A DNA stretch of 64,000 bases, from contig NZ_LR134363.1 in the NCBI RefSeq assembly GCF_900637295.1, forward strand, positions 434,001-498,000, in the 5' to 3' direction. Source of the stretch: Actinomyces slackii (lineage in GTDB: Bacteria; Actinomycetota; Actinomycetes; Actinomycetales; Actinomycetaceae). Position 1 is the stretch's first letter. Every line of letters begins with the position of its first letter. Positions 1-7,970 of this stretch are shown piece by piece. The notes beneath the pieces were generated by a model, which did no database searches, had not been told where the DNA came from, and worked only from the letters and a program-made list of their open reading frames with translations. Position numbers and translations under genes: made by a program.

Positions 1-196
1 GACGGCGCAGCAGGGCGATCCCCAGCACAGCCAGGCCCAGCAGCGCCCAGCCCACGACCTGGAAGGAGCGCAGGGCGATCAGTTGGGCCATGAAGGGCTG
101 CATGGTCGCCGGCGGCCAGATGCTCATTAGCGCCACCAGGGCGATCAGGGCGGCCACAGCCCATCCCAGGGCGCGACGGCTCAGGAGTCGAGTCAT
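1..196 (-). CDS. N-terminal part of a membrane protein (runs off the window)
   Basis: The reading frame opens at an ATG (194-196 on the complement) and stays open to base 1, giving 65 residues. They begin MTRLLSRRALGWAV and contain two hydrophobic stretches, roughly residues 11-26 and 48-62, separated by a short segment with PPATMQPF. This looks like the membrane-anchoring N-terminus of a larger protein whose catalytic part lies outside the window. I cannot name the family from this piece; several actinobacterial membrane-anchored hydrolases begin this way, but that is only inference. Confidence 0.6.
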   Translation of the reverse strand, partial: MTRLLSRRALGWAVAALIALVALMSIWPPATMQPFMAQLIALRSFQVVGWALLGLAVLGIALLRR

Positions 197-364
197 GGTG
201 GCACCTAACCAGAGGCCGCCGCGGCCCGCCAATCACCGCCGGGTGCCATTGTCCACACCGGAGGTGGGCCAGGGCCTCGTAAACCCTGGAGCCGGGCTGG
301 GCCGCCAGCGTCGGCCGCGTGGGTCGCATGGGCCGCACGGGCCGGCCCGTCGACACCCAACCGC

Positions 365-394
365 TTGCCTTACCAAGTTCCTGCCTGGTAGAGT
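365..394 (+). promoter_or_regulatory. Candidate sigma-70-type promoter
   Basis: TTGCCT at 365-370 and TAGAGT at 389-394 are separated by 18 bases, a reasonable -35/-10 pair. Transcription would begin near 401 and meet a strong hairpin about 50 bases later. No protein gene lies on this strand, so the promoter would serve the candidate small RNA. Confidence 0.35.
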
Positions 395-400
395 TTGCGC

Positions 401-470
401 CGGTAGCTAGAGATGAAAGAGTTCTCCGAGCACCGATTCGTAGAGCCCCGCACCCGGTGCGGGGTTTCTT
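401..470 (+). ncRNA. Candidate small RNA ending at an intrinsic terminator
   Basis: Between two genes on the opposite strand lies a promoter-like pair at 365-394 followed by a GC-rich hairpin and a T-rich tail. The predicted transcript is about 70 nt. It includes an ATG at 413, but that frame shows no recognisable protein and runs into the terminator. No known RNA family was recognised. The stretch 197-364 shows nothing else I can support. Confidence 0.3.
446..469 (+). terminator. Intrinsic terminator
   Basis: CCCCGCAC and GTGCGGGG form an 8-bp perfect stem around CCG, followed directly by TTTCTT. It is read on the plus strand although both flanking genes are on the minus strand. Confidence 0.6.
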
Positions 471-487
471 CGTTCAGCACCCGCCCC

Positions 488-1996
488 TCATCTTGCGAAC
501 GTCTGCGGCGTATCGTGATACGTATCCGGAAGTACATAGGCGCGGTTTCGGCTCTGTGGAGGCGCGGTGGCGACGATGAGCCCGCGGCTCACAAGCTCAC
601 GGAGGAGCGGCCTCAAGGCACCGAGGCTCCTGCCCGTGGCCTCAGCGATCTCCCGTGCGGTGAGCGCTCGCTCAGTTCCCAGAACAGAGAGGACCGCCAA
701 CTCAGCAGCATCGACATCCTCTGACGCGGAGCGGGCCAGGCGCACTACCACATGATCAATGGTCGAGGCGCTGTAGTTGGGATCCGGGAGGCCCCACTCC
801 CTCATTCGGCTGATCATGAGGGGAACTCCGGAGCCCTGGTTCTCGCAGACAGTTGACTCCCCATCCGGCATGGGAACCACCGTGAGCAGACGGACGAGAT
901 CCTCATTGCGCGATGCCGAGCGCCCCTCGGCGACGTTCTCCTTGGTCCGATCCCCCCAGAATCCGCCGGGGCTCGTCACCTCCACACGATCCGGGTAGAC
1001 GTCCACGGCCACCTGCTGCCCCCGCACATAAAGAGAATAGTCGCGATGCATGACAGCATTGGCGATCGCCTCGCGCAACACATCCTCAGGGAGCTCGGTG
1101 ACATCACTGCCGCGCGTCCCCACGACCACGCGCTGCGTGCGCAGGTTGCGGAGAACCGCATGCACGGCGTCGTCAATGGCCTGCGAAATCGGGCCATCAC
1201 AGTTCTGCCTGTCAACAAATCTGACTGCAGGATCGTGCGACTTCTGCCTACCGGGGTGGACGGTGACATCAATGGTGAGCTGTGGGAACTCCTGCTGGGG
1301 GTAGATCCCAAGGGTGAGGTATCCCGCCAGGGTCGGCTCGCCTTCGGGGGTCAGCACGTTGATGCGCTTGAGCGCCCCGGCAATATCGTCATCCGCGATG
1401 CCCGTCAGCGCCCGGGACCTGCGGCGCAGGCGAGCGATGAGCCGGTCAATGGCCTCGGGGTCGAGATCGTCGATGCTCCGACCCGGCACGGGCTGCCGGT
1501 CGATGCGCTCCGTGCGGTGCCGACTGCTCAGCAGGTAGACCTCATAGGGCGTCAGGTGCTTGTCCGCGTCACCCACGCGCTTGTAACTGCCCCGCTCGAT
1601 CCCCTGGGCGACGACGTAGCAGGGCATCGGCGCGCCCTGGACCTCCCGCAGGGAGATGACCTCCAGGACGACGACGCTCGCGCCATCGACCTCACTGCGG
1701 CGGATCGTGTGGGGAGGAATCGGACTGACCTTGGCCTGCGCTCCCGCCGCATTATCCAGGCCGGCCGCCAGGCTGTCCCGCACCCGCCGCGCATCGAAGC
1801 CCGGGGCAGGCGCAAAGCCGCTGACCTCATCCAGACCAAGGATGATGAGTCCGCCCTCCGTATTGGCGAAAGCGGATACCGAGTCCCAGACACTCTTGGG
1901 GAGCCCGCGTCCGGCCGCCTTGACTTCAACACGCGCATCATCTTCGCCCTGCCTGCGGATACGGGCCACGTGATCAGTGAGAGTCCCCTCAGTCAT
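488..1996 (-). CDS. Schlafen/AlbA_2-domain regulator (COG2865-like)
   Basis: The protein starts MTEGTLTDHVARIRRQGEDD. Near residues 20-60 it has the AlbA_2 signature: VEVKAA, then LPKSVWDSVSAFANTEGG and LGLDE, a nucleic-acid/NTP-binding fold seen in many putative regulators. The middle resembles the C-terminal part of RecG-like COG2865 proteins (DVLREAIANAVMHRDY, SPGGF). The last 70 residues look like a winged helix (ALTAREIAEATGRSLGALRPL). Such proteins usually act as transcriptional regulators or stress/defence accessories. A GTG 30 bases upstream (2026) is an alternative start, but it lies inside the operator-like array. The array at the promoter suggests autoregulation (inference). Confidence 0.85.
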   Translation of the reverse strand: MTEGTLTDHVARIRRQGEDDARVEVKAAGRGLPKSVWDSVSAFANTEGGLIILGLDEVSGFAPAPGFDARRVRDSLAAGLDNAAGAQAKVSPIPPHTIRRSEVDGASVVVLEVISLREVQGAPMPCYVVAQGIERGSYKRVGDADKHLTPYEVYLLSSRHRTERIDRQPVPGRSIDDLDPEAIDRLIARLRRRSRALTGIADDDIAGALKRINVLTPEGEPTLAGYLTLGIYPQQEFPQLTIDVTVHPGRQKSHDPAVRFVDRQNCDGPISQAIDDAVHAVLRNLRTQRVVVGTRGSDVTELPEDVLREAIANAVMHRDYSLYVRGQQVAVDVYPDRVEVTSPGGFWGDRTKENVAEGRSASRNEDLVRLLTVVPMPDGESTVCENQGSGVPLMISRMREWGLPDPNYSASTIDHVVVRLARSASEDVDAAELAVLSVLGTERALTAREIAEATGRSLGALRPLLRELVSRGLIVATAPPQSRNRAYVLPDTYHDTPQTFAR

Positions 1997-2009
1997 GGCG
2001 TCAGTGTAC

Positions 2010-2114
2010 TTCACTGAGAGGCTCACTGACTACAGTGAGGTGACCACTTCCTACACTGAGGCCCTCATTCGGTGCAGTGACGCAGTCATCTCCTACAGTG
2101 AGGCCTTCACTGAG
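2010..2114. promoter_or_regulatory. 21-bp-period repeat array, probable operator of the AlbA_2 gene
   Basis: Five head-to-tail units start at 2010, 2031, 2052, 2073 and 2094, exactly 21 bp apart. Their first eight bases are TTCACTGA, TACAGTGA, TACACTGA, TGCAGTGA and TACAGTGA. A further TTCACTGAG lies at 2107. A 21-bp spacing is two helical turns, so all copies face the same side of the DNA. The array covers the expected promoter of the minus-strand gene beginning at 1996. Iterons of a replication origin have similar size, but no replication gene is nearby. Confidence 0.6.
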
Positions 2115-2231
2115 CAGTGTGTGATGCCGCTTCATGATCACCGGAGACCGGCCAGGGCGCGGGGTGTCGAGCTCGGGTCGCCGGCGTCGGCCGCGATAGG
2201 CCGGACGGGCCACACGGGCCGACGCGCCGCG

Positions 2232-2350
2232 GACGTGCCCTTGCGTCGTCGACGTGCCTCTGCGTATCGGACGTGCCTTTGCGTCAATCGCCCCTGTGCT
2301 AACCCCAGTGCGATGACGCAAACCCACGTCCGGTACGCAGACCCTCGTCC
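2232..2350. repeat. Dispersed palindromic repeat element, copy A
   Basis: Three 15-bp units of the type GACGTGCCTTTGCGT (2232, 2251, 2270; 19-bp steps) are followed by a conserved 30-base centre containing CCCCTGTGC. Inverted units follow: ACGCAAACCCACGTC (2315) and ACGCAGACCCTCGTC (2335). The same architecture recurs near 30.4, 31.2 and 58.0 kb. It lies between the AlbA_2 operator region and the stop of the RTX lipoprotein gene. No open reading frame explains it. Confidence 0.75.
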
Positions 2351-2358
2351 GGAGCGCC

Positions 2359-4986
2359 TCAGCGCACGACGATATTCGCCCTGGTCAGGGCGCCCGCTCC
2401 GGAGACAGTGGCGAAGGCGACCGGCTTGAAGGCCGTCCCCGAGCCATCGGCATCGAAGAGCAGCGTGTCGCCGTCCTGGATGACGCGGGTCTGGGCCGTC
2501 TCCGAGCCCTTCGGGGCCAGCCACTGCCCCGTCAGCTCGCCGAAGACCGTGGTGGACAGCACCAGGGTGTCCTGCCCGGCCGCGAAGTCGGTGATGGTGT
2601 CGACCGAGCCGTCCAGGCGGGCGTCGATGACGAAGCTGTCCGCGCCCTCACCACCGGTCAGGGTGTCGCTCCCCTCGCCACCGGACAGGGTGTCATTGCC
2701 GGCCCCGCCGGACAGGGTGTTGTCCGCGGCATTGCCAGTCAGGGCATTGTCCGCGCTGTTGCCGGTGCCCTTGGCCGCCGTGCCCACGAGGCGGAGGTTC
2801 TCCACGCCCTCGGGGAGGGTGGCGTCAACACTGGCCCAGGCGGTGTCAGTGCCGCCGGTGTCCGTGATGGAGTCCCCGGCGTCGTCGATCATGAAGGAGT
2901 CATCCCCGTCTCCGCCGCTGAGGGCGCTGGCCCCCGCGGTGGCGGTGCCCACTGAGGTGTCGCCCTCGATGGTGGCCGAGCCGATGCCGGACAGGCTGCC
3001 CTTGTGGGTGGTGATCAGCTCGGAGTAGGCGCTGCCCAGGACGCTGTTGCCGGTCAGGCGCAGCCCGGTGACATGGCCCACGATCTTCTTGGAGCCGTCA
3101 CGGCCCGCCGAGACCTCCGCGCCCACGTAGACCACCGGGACGGAGGCCGCGTTGGGCACGAACACGTTGTTCTCGACCGCCACGTCGGTCAGCGGGCCGT
3201 TGCCGCCGTTGTAGCTCTGGGCGCTGCCGTCGACGGGGCTGGGAACCGAGCCGGCGCCCATGTAGGACCAGGCGTTGCGCGAGCTCAGGCCCGAGGCGGC
3301 CGACTTGCCATCCCAGACCGACTCGATGCCCACCATGGCCTTGGACGCGGCACCCGTGACGGTGTTGCCGGTGAAGGTGGTGCGGGAGGAGTCGGTGCCC
3401 ACGTAGAGCACCCATGCGGCGGCGCTGCCAGACTTGAGGTCGATCGTGTTGTTGGAGAAGGTGTTGCCCTCGCTGCCCTGGTAGGCCTGGAGGAGGCCCT
3501 GGCCACTGGCGCGGTCCGAGACGATCGTGTTGGAGCGCACGATGTTGTTGTCGGAGTTGTAGGCCAGGTGCACGCTGGAGGAGCGGGAGTTGGACAGGTA
3601 GTTGTTCTCCACCAGGTTGCCCGAGGCGTTGTTCTGCATGGAGATGTTGCGCACGTTGCCGCTGACGACATTGCCGCTGACCAGGGAACTGGTCATGCCG
3701 TGCAGGCCCAGGCCGTAGTAGCCCCCGTGCACGCTGTTGCCGGCGATGGTGATGCGAGAGGCCTCGTGGACGTTGGGGCTGACCGTGCCCTCGGCGGTGT
3801 ACTGGTCCCAGATGGGGCTGGCCGACGACGCATAGGGGGTGCCGGCATTGTTCAGCGCGGTGGACACCAGCAGGGAGTAGACGGTCCCCTTGTGGGAGGC
3901 GTCGGCCTCAACGTTCTCCAGGCGGTTGTTCTCGATGCGGATGTCGGTCAGCGGCCCGCCGTTGGCGGAGAGCTGGATGCCGCGGAAGGTCAGGCCCACC
4001 ATGGACACGCGGCTGATGGTGGTCTGGGTCAGGGCGTCGCCGACGATCCCGCGGGAGAAGGCGCTGTCCTTGAGGTTCATCGTCAGGTTGGTGACCACGG
4101 TGCCCGAGGACTTGGCCGCCAGGGTGATGGCGTCGGCGGGCCGCGATGCGCTGCCCCCGGCGATGGTCACGGTCAGCGTGGCGCCGTTGCCGTCCAGGTA
4201 GGGCAGGGCGTCGGGAAGGGTGAGCCCTGAGCTCAGGGTGTAGTTCTGCCCCGCGGCCAGGCGCAGGCCCAGCCCGCGGGAGGCGGCCAGGTCGATGGCC
4301 TCCTGCAGGCCGGTGCCGGCGTCGTCGCCGAAGTCGTAGGCCAGGGCGGTGACCTCGGTGGTGAAGGTGGCCCCGTAGGTGGTCCCGCCCACCGCGATGG
4401 TGACGTCGGCGCCGGCGGCCTCATCCTTGCCGCGCTGGAAGTCCACGTGGGAGGCGCCGTCGGAGACGACGATGTGCTCCGCGCCGGAGGTTGAGGACTG
4501 GGCCTCCTTGAGGGAGGGGACGACGTCGACCTGACCGGCCGCCTTGGCCTGTCCCAGGCCCTCCTGCTCGATATAGGTGTCCAGGTCGACGCCGCCCGTG
4601 CTGGGCTCGGGCTGGCTGGAGCCGGCCTGGGCGGCGTCGGCAGGGGCCTGGGGTGCGGGCGCGGCAGGCTGGGCGGGCTGAGCGGGCTGCGCAGGCGCCG
4701 GGGCCTCCTCGGACGCGCCATCGCCGGTGGTGGCGGCCTCCTCCTGGGTGGACTCCCCGGAGTCGCCTCCCGGCTCGGCGCTCGCCCTGGGGGTGGTCAG
4801 GCTTCCAGTTCGCTGGATGTCATTGGTGGTCTCGGCCGCTTCGTCGATCGGGGCCGCAGTTGCGGTGGGCGGGGCGGTCGCCGTGCTGGAGGCGGTGGGC
4901 GCGTCTGACTTGCAGGCGCTCAGACTCAGGGTCAGCGCCACGGCGAGGGCCATTGCCGCGTGGCCTCGACGGATACCGTGCGTCAT
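2359..4986 (-). CDS. Secreted lipoprotein with parallel beta-helix and RTX repeats
   Basis: The 875-residue product starts MTHGIRRGHAAMALAVAL and has a lipobox (LSAC), so it should be exported and lipid-anchored. A Pro/Ala/Gln-rich linker follows to about residue 140. Then comes a long right-handed beta-helix region with repeated N-N ladders (RIENNRLENV, NLVENNYLSN), as in pectate-lyase-like or mannuronan-epimerase-like proteins. Residues about 690-875 carry RTX nonapeptides (GGAGNDTLS, GGEGSDTLT, GGEGADSF) and a type-I-secretion-like tail (DTITDFAAGQDTLVLS). The start was placed at 4986 because the signal peptide begins there; the frame is open 61 codons further upstream without a signal. 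The substrate is unknown; carbohydrate or matrix binding is inference. RTX modules are unusual in Gram-positives. Confidence 0.85.
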   Translation of the reverse strand: MTHGIRRGHAAMALAVALTLSLSACKSDAPTASSTATAPPTATAAPIDEAAETTNDIQRTGSLTTPRASAEPGGDSGESTQEEAATTGDGASEEAPAPAQPAQPAQPAAPAPQAPADAAQAGSSQPEPSTGGVDLDTYIEQEGLGQAKAAGQVDVVPSLKEAQSSTSGAEHIVVSDGASHVDFQRGKDEAAGADVTIAVGGTTYGATFTTEVTALAYDFGDDAGTGLQEAIDLAASRGLGLRLAAGQNYTLSSGLTLPDALPYLDGNGATLTVTIAGGSASRPADAITLAAKSSGTVVTNLTMNLKDSAFSRGIVGDALTQTTISRVSMVGLTFRGIQLSANGGPLTDIRIENNRLENVEADASHKGTVYSLLVSTALNNAGTPYASSASPIWDQYTAEGTVSPNVHEASRITIAGNSVHGGYYGLGLHGMTSSLVSGNVVSGNVRNISMQNNASGNLVENNYLSNSRSSSVHLAYNSDNNIVRSNTIVSDRASGQGLLQAYQGSEGNTFSNNTIDLKSGSAAAWVLYVGTDSSRTTFTGNTVTGAASKAMVGIESVWDGKSAASGLSSRNAWSYMGAGSVPSPVDGSAQSYNGGNGPLTDVAVENNVFVPNAASVPVVYVGAEVSAGRDGSKKIVGHVTGLRLTGNSVLGSAYSELITTHKGSLSGIGSATIEGDTSVGTATAGASALSGGDGDDSFMIDDAGDSITDTGGTDTAWASVDATLPEGVENLRLVGTAAKGTGNSADNALTGNAADNTLSGGAGNDTLSGGEGSDTLTGGEGADSFVIDARLDGSVDTITDFAAGQDTLVLSTTVFGELTGQWLAPKGSETAQTRVIQDGDTLLFDADGSGTAFKPVAFATVSGAGALTRANIVVR

Positions 4987-5170
4987 GTTCTTCTCTTCGG
5001 GAGGGTCGGGCACCCGAGCGGGGCACAGGGGTTGTCGCGATCGTGCGCTCCGCAACACTCCATGGGGAGTGATGGCGCTCCACGGGAGGGGCCATGATCG
5101 GAGCGTGACCAAACCTAGCGCCTCCCGGAGGTCAGCGCGCCGCCAGATGGAGGGCATCCACCCCACCATG

Positions 5171-5203
5171 CAGTGACCCCCGCCTCATCGACGGGGGTCA
5201 CTG
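5171..5203 (-). terminator. Terminator-like hairpin after the adhesin gene
   Basis: CAGTGACCCCCG and CGGGGGTCACTG make a perfect 12-bp stem around a 9-base loop. It lies 40 bases past the adhesin stop codon and upstream of the RTX lipoprotein gene. There is no clear T-run on the minus strand. Confidence 0.55.
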
Positions 5204-5242
5204 CATTGATCCACTAATGGTCCGTGATGGCGCGCACGACGC

Positions 5243-7690
5243 TCAGGCCTGCGAGCGCCTGGCGCGGGCCAGGAGGAGTGCTCCAGCCAGCGCGGCGATG
5301 AGAGCCGCGGCACCGATCCCAGCCGCCTGGGCGCCCGTGCGGGCCAGCGAGGCGCCCGGCATCGGCGACGACGACGCCGTGGGCGCGCCAGGCCCAGCGG
5401 GCACAGCCGAGGCCGGAGTCCTCGCGGCGCCCCCTGAGGTGGAGGTGGCCTCAGGAGTGGGAGTCGGCTCTGAGGGCTCGGGCGACGGGCTCGGCGCCTC
5501 GGTGGGCTCCACGGACGCGGAGGGCTCCCCGGTGGGCACCGGGGACAGGCTGGGCTCCTCGGTCGGCTCCGGCGACGGGCTGGGCTCCTCGGTCGGCTCC
5601 GGCGACGGGCTGGGCTCCTCGGTCGGCTCCGGCGACGGGCTGGGCTCCTCGGTCGGCGACGGCGAGGGGCTGGGCTCCTCGGTCGGCGACGGCGACGGGC
5701 TGGGCTCCTCGGTCGGCGACGGCGAGGGGCTGGGCTCCTCGGTCGGCGACGGCGAGGGGCTGGGCTCCTCAGTGGGCTCCGGCGTCGGGCTCGGCTCCTC
5801 AGTGGGCTCCGGCGTCGGGCTCGGCGTCGGGGACGGGCTCGGCTCCGGAGTGGGAACCGGGGCGTAGGCGTTGGTGAAGCTCGCGGCCACCGCCTGGTCA
5901 GCGGTGTCGATGGTGATCGTCTGCGGCTGGGGCGGGGTGAGGGTGTAGCCCTCGATCGCGGCCGCGTCGGCATCCTCGGTGATCGTGCAGGAGGTGCCCA
6001 CCGGGAAGGTCTCGCCGACCTCGACGGCCGTGCCATCGCCCTTGGCGGTGATGGAGCCGGTCTGCGAACCACAGGTGTAGGAGAAGACGAAGTCCTTGTC
6101 CCCAGCCTCAACACCGGTGACCGTCTTGGACACGGAGAAGGTTCCCTGCATGACGATCGTCGCGGTATTGGTCAGGCTCACCGCGGTGGAGGCCTGGTCG
6201 GCGATGACAAAACTGGCGCTCTCAGTCCGCGCGCCACTGCCGCCCACGACGAAGGCCGGGGCGCCCCAGGAGTACCCGCTGGCGGCGGGATCGGCTGAGG
6301 CCACATCCTCGGTCAGCGTCACCTTGGTGCCCTGGGGGAAGGTCCCCATGTAGGGATTCCTCTTGCCCACGGTGACGGGGAAGGTGGTCGAGCCGGTCAC
6401 GCCATCGGCCCCCAGAGTGCCCGGTGCCGACCAGTCGGGGTATTCGGAGGCCGCCTTGGGCAGCACATAGTTCACCGTGACATCGAAGGTGGTGCCGGGC
6501 CTCAGGCTGGCGACGGCGTTGCCGGCCACCAGCTTGGTGACCTCGAAACCGCCGAACCCAGGGGCCTTCTCCACCGTCACCCCGGCCGCATCCACATAGT
6601 TGCGCACCCCGGAGGCCGACGTCGTCGTGCCGTCGACGCCCGCGGTGTTCGAGTAGCTGGCGCCGGGGATCGGGGTCCCGGCCTCGGTGGTGAAGGTGAC
6701 CGGGTAGATGACCCGGTAGTTGGTCGAGGCGGCAAAAGGACCGGTGATCGTGATGGTCGCCTCCCGGCCATTGAGCTCGACGCCCAGGTCGAAGTCGCCG
6801 TAGGCCAGCGTGAGGTCCCGCCCATTGGCATTGGTCAGGGTCACGCCCCTGGAGTTCGGCTCGGCCGCGCTGTTGCGCATCATGAAGGTCCAGCGCGACA
6901 GGTCGGTGGAGAAGGCCTGTCCCTCGCCCAGCGTGTCAGTCAGGGTGATGGTCTGGCGGGTGGTGCCGTCCAGGGCGAGCGGCTCGCCGTCGACGTCGAG
7001 CTGCCGGCTGATGTAGCTCGAGCCGAAGGAGACCTCCCAGATCATCGACGTCGAGGTTGCGGTGATGAGAGTGGCGTTCTTCGTCATCCCGACCTCACGG
7101 AAGCCAGGGACGCCGATGGGACTGCCGGCAGGCAGGGTGACGGACCGGGCGGTGCCGTTGGCGTTGAAGCTGGAGGTGTTGGTGACCGTTCCCGACATGG
7201 CCCTGAGCAGGATGAAGCCCGAGCCCTTGAAGCCGTCGAAGCCCTCGGCCTTGAGCTCATCGACCTTGCTGCTGAAGGTGCAGGTGAAGGCGGTGGACGT
7301 CGTGGTGCACGACCCCACCTCGACCATCGTGCCCGAGCCCTGGGGGTACTCGACCTGCACGGGGAAGGTCTGGGTGGTGACCAGGATATTGAACTCGCTG
7401 GGAAGCCCCACGGTGAAGGAGTCGCCGGAGCTCAGATCAGCCGAGGAGGCGTCCCAGGTGAAGCTCAGCTTGGCGATTTCGGTGATATTGAGGACGCCCG
7501 GCTGGGAGATGCCGTTGGCATCCACCTTCTCCAGGGAGAGGCGATCCACGACTATCTGAGAATTCGGCGCGGCCTGAGCCGGTAGAGGGGAGCCCGCGAC
7601 AATGCTCAGGGTCGCGAGGATCACGGCGAGAGCCATGGCGGGAAGCGCGCGCGACGAGCGCCTGGCCGCCACGATGGTGGACGTGGGCAT
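5243..7690 (-). CDS. LARTG-anchored surface adhesin with Pro-rich stalk
   Basis: An 815-residue cell-wall protein. The signal peptide is residues 1-41 (hydrophobic ALPAMALAVILATLSIVAG, ending AQA). An adhesin head with Ig-like/Cna-type folds follows (residues about 45-370), then two DUF5979-like beta domains (VEKAPGFGGFEVTKLVAG; GTFSVSKTVTGVEAGDKDF). A stalk of ten-residue repeats such as EEPSPSPSPT follows. The sorting signal is LARTG at about 782-786, with a hydrophobic helix and a basic tail. Sortase should cleave T-G and link the protein to peptidoglycan. No sortase or pilin partner is adjacent, so it may be a stand-alone adhesin served by a housekeeping sortase. The ribosome site GAAAGAGG precedes the ATG. 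Confidence 0.9.
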   Translation of the reverse strand: MPTSTIVAARRSSRALPAMALAVILATLSIVAGSPLPAQAAPNSQIVVDRLSLEKVDANGISQPGVLNITEIAKLSFTWDASSADLSSGDSFTVGLPSEFNILVTTQTFPVQVEYPQGSGTMVEVGSCTTTSTAFTCTFSSKVDELKAEGFDGFKGSGFILLRAMSGTVTNTSSFNANGTARSVTLPAGSPIGVPGFREVGMTKNATLITATSTSMIWEVSFGSSYISRQLDVDGEPLALDGTTRQTITLTDTLGEGQAFSTDLSRWTFMMRNSAAEPNSRGVTLTNANGRDLTLAYGDFDLGVELNGREATITITGPFAASTNYRVIYPVTFTTEAGTPIPGASYSNTAGVDGTTTSASGVRNYVDAAGVTVEKAPGFGGFEVTKLVAGNAVASLRPGTTFDVTVNYVLPKAASEYPDWSAPGTLGADGVTGSTTFPVTVGKRNPYMGTFPQGTKVTLTEDVASADPAASGYSWGAPAFVVGGSGARTESASFVIADQASTAVSLTNTATIVMQGTFSVSKTVTGVEAGDKDFVFSYTCGSQTGSITAKGDGTAVEVGETFPVGTSCTITEDADAAAIEGYTLTPPQPQTITIDTADQAVAASFTNAYAPVPTPEPSPSPTPSPTPEPTEEPSPTPEPTEEPSPSPSPTEEPSPSPSPTEEPSPSPSPTEEPSPSPSPTEEPSPSPEPTEEPSPSPEPTEEPSPSPEPTEEPSLSPVPTGEPSASVEPTEAPSPSPEPSEPTPTPEATSTSGGAARTPASAVPAGPGAPTASSSPMPGASLARTGAQAAGIGAAALIAALAGALLLARARRSQA
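5505..5860 (-). repeat. 30-bp tandem repeats encoding the adhesin stalk
   Basis: About eleven copies of a 30-base unit encode the decapeptide E/S-PTEEPSPSP. The middle copies are almost identical, so slippage or recombination could change stalk length between strains. Confidence 0.85.
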
Positions 7691-7970
7691 GGGACCTCTT
7701 TCCGAGCAGCAGCTCGCACGGGTGGGGATGTCGCATCTCAGTGCGGCCGTGCCGGAGGACAGGCCGCCACGTGACAGGAATTGCTCCCCGCAGCGGCGGC
7801 ACCAGGCACAGCCCCATCATCTTAGTTCCCGATAGAAAATGAACATCTCCCGTCATCACTTCGAGATGCCAATGAGACCCGTTCGTGACCGCCATGCCGC
7901 TCGCGCCATCGCCCCCGCGGACATGCCGCGCCAGCGCCATCGGCGGGATGTGGGGGACAATGGGCGCCCT

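Noticed and set aside
2010..2114. Plasmid-type iterons
   Set aside because: Unit length fits, but there is no Rep gene, DnaA box or AT-rich region nearby; the position over a regulator's promoter favours an operator.
5505..5860. Regular 30-bp repeats as a CRISPR array
   Set aside because: They are contiguous with no spacers and encode a ten-residue stalk repeat of the LARTG adhesin.
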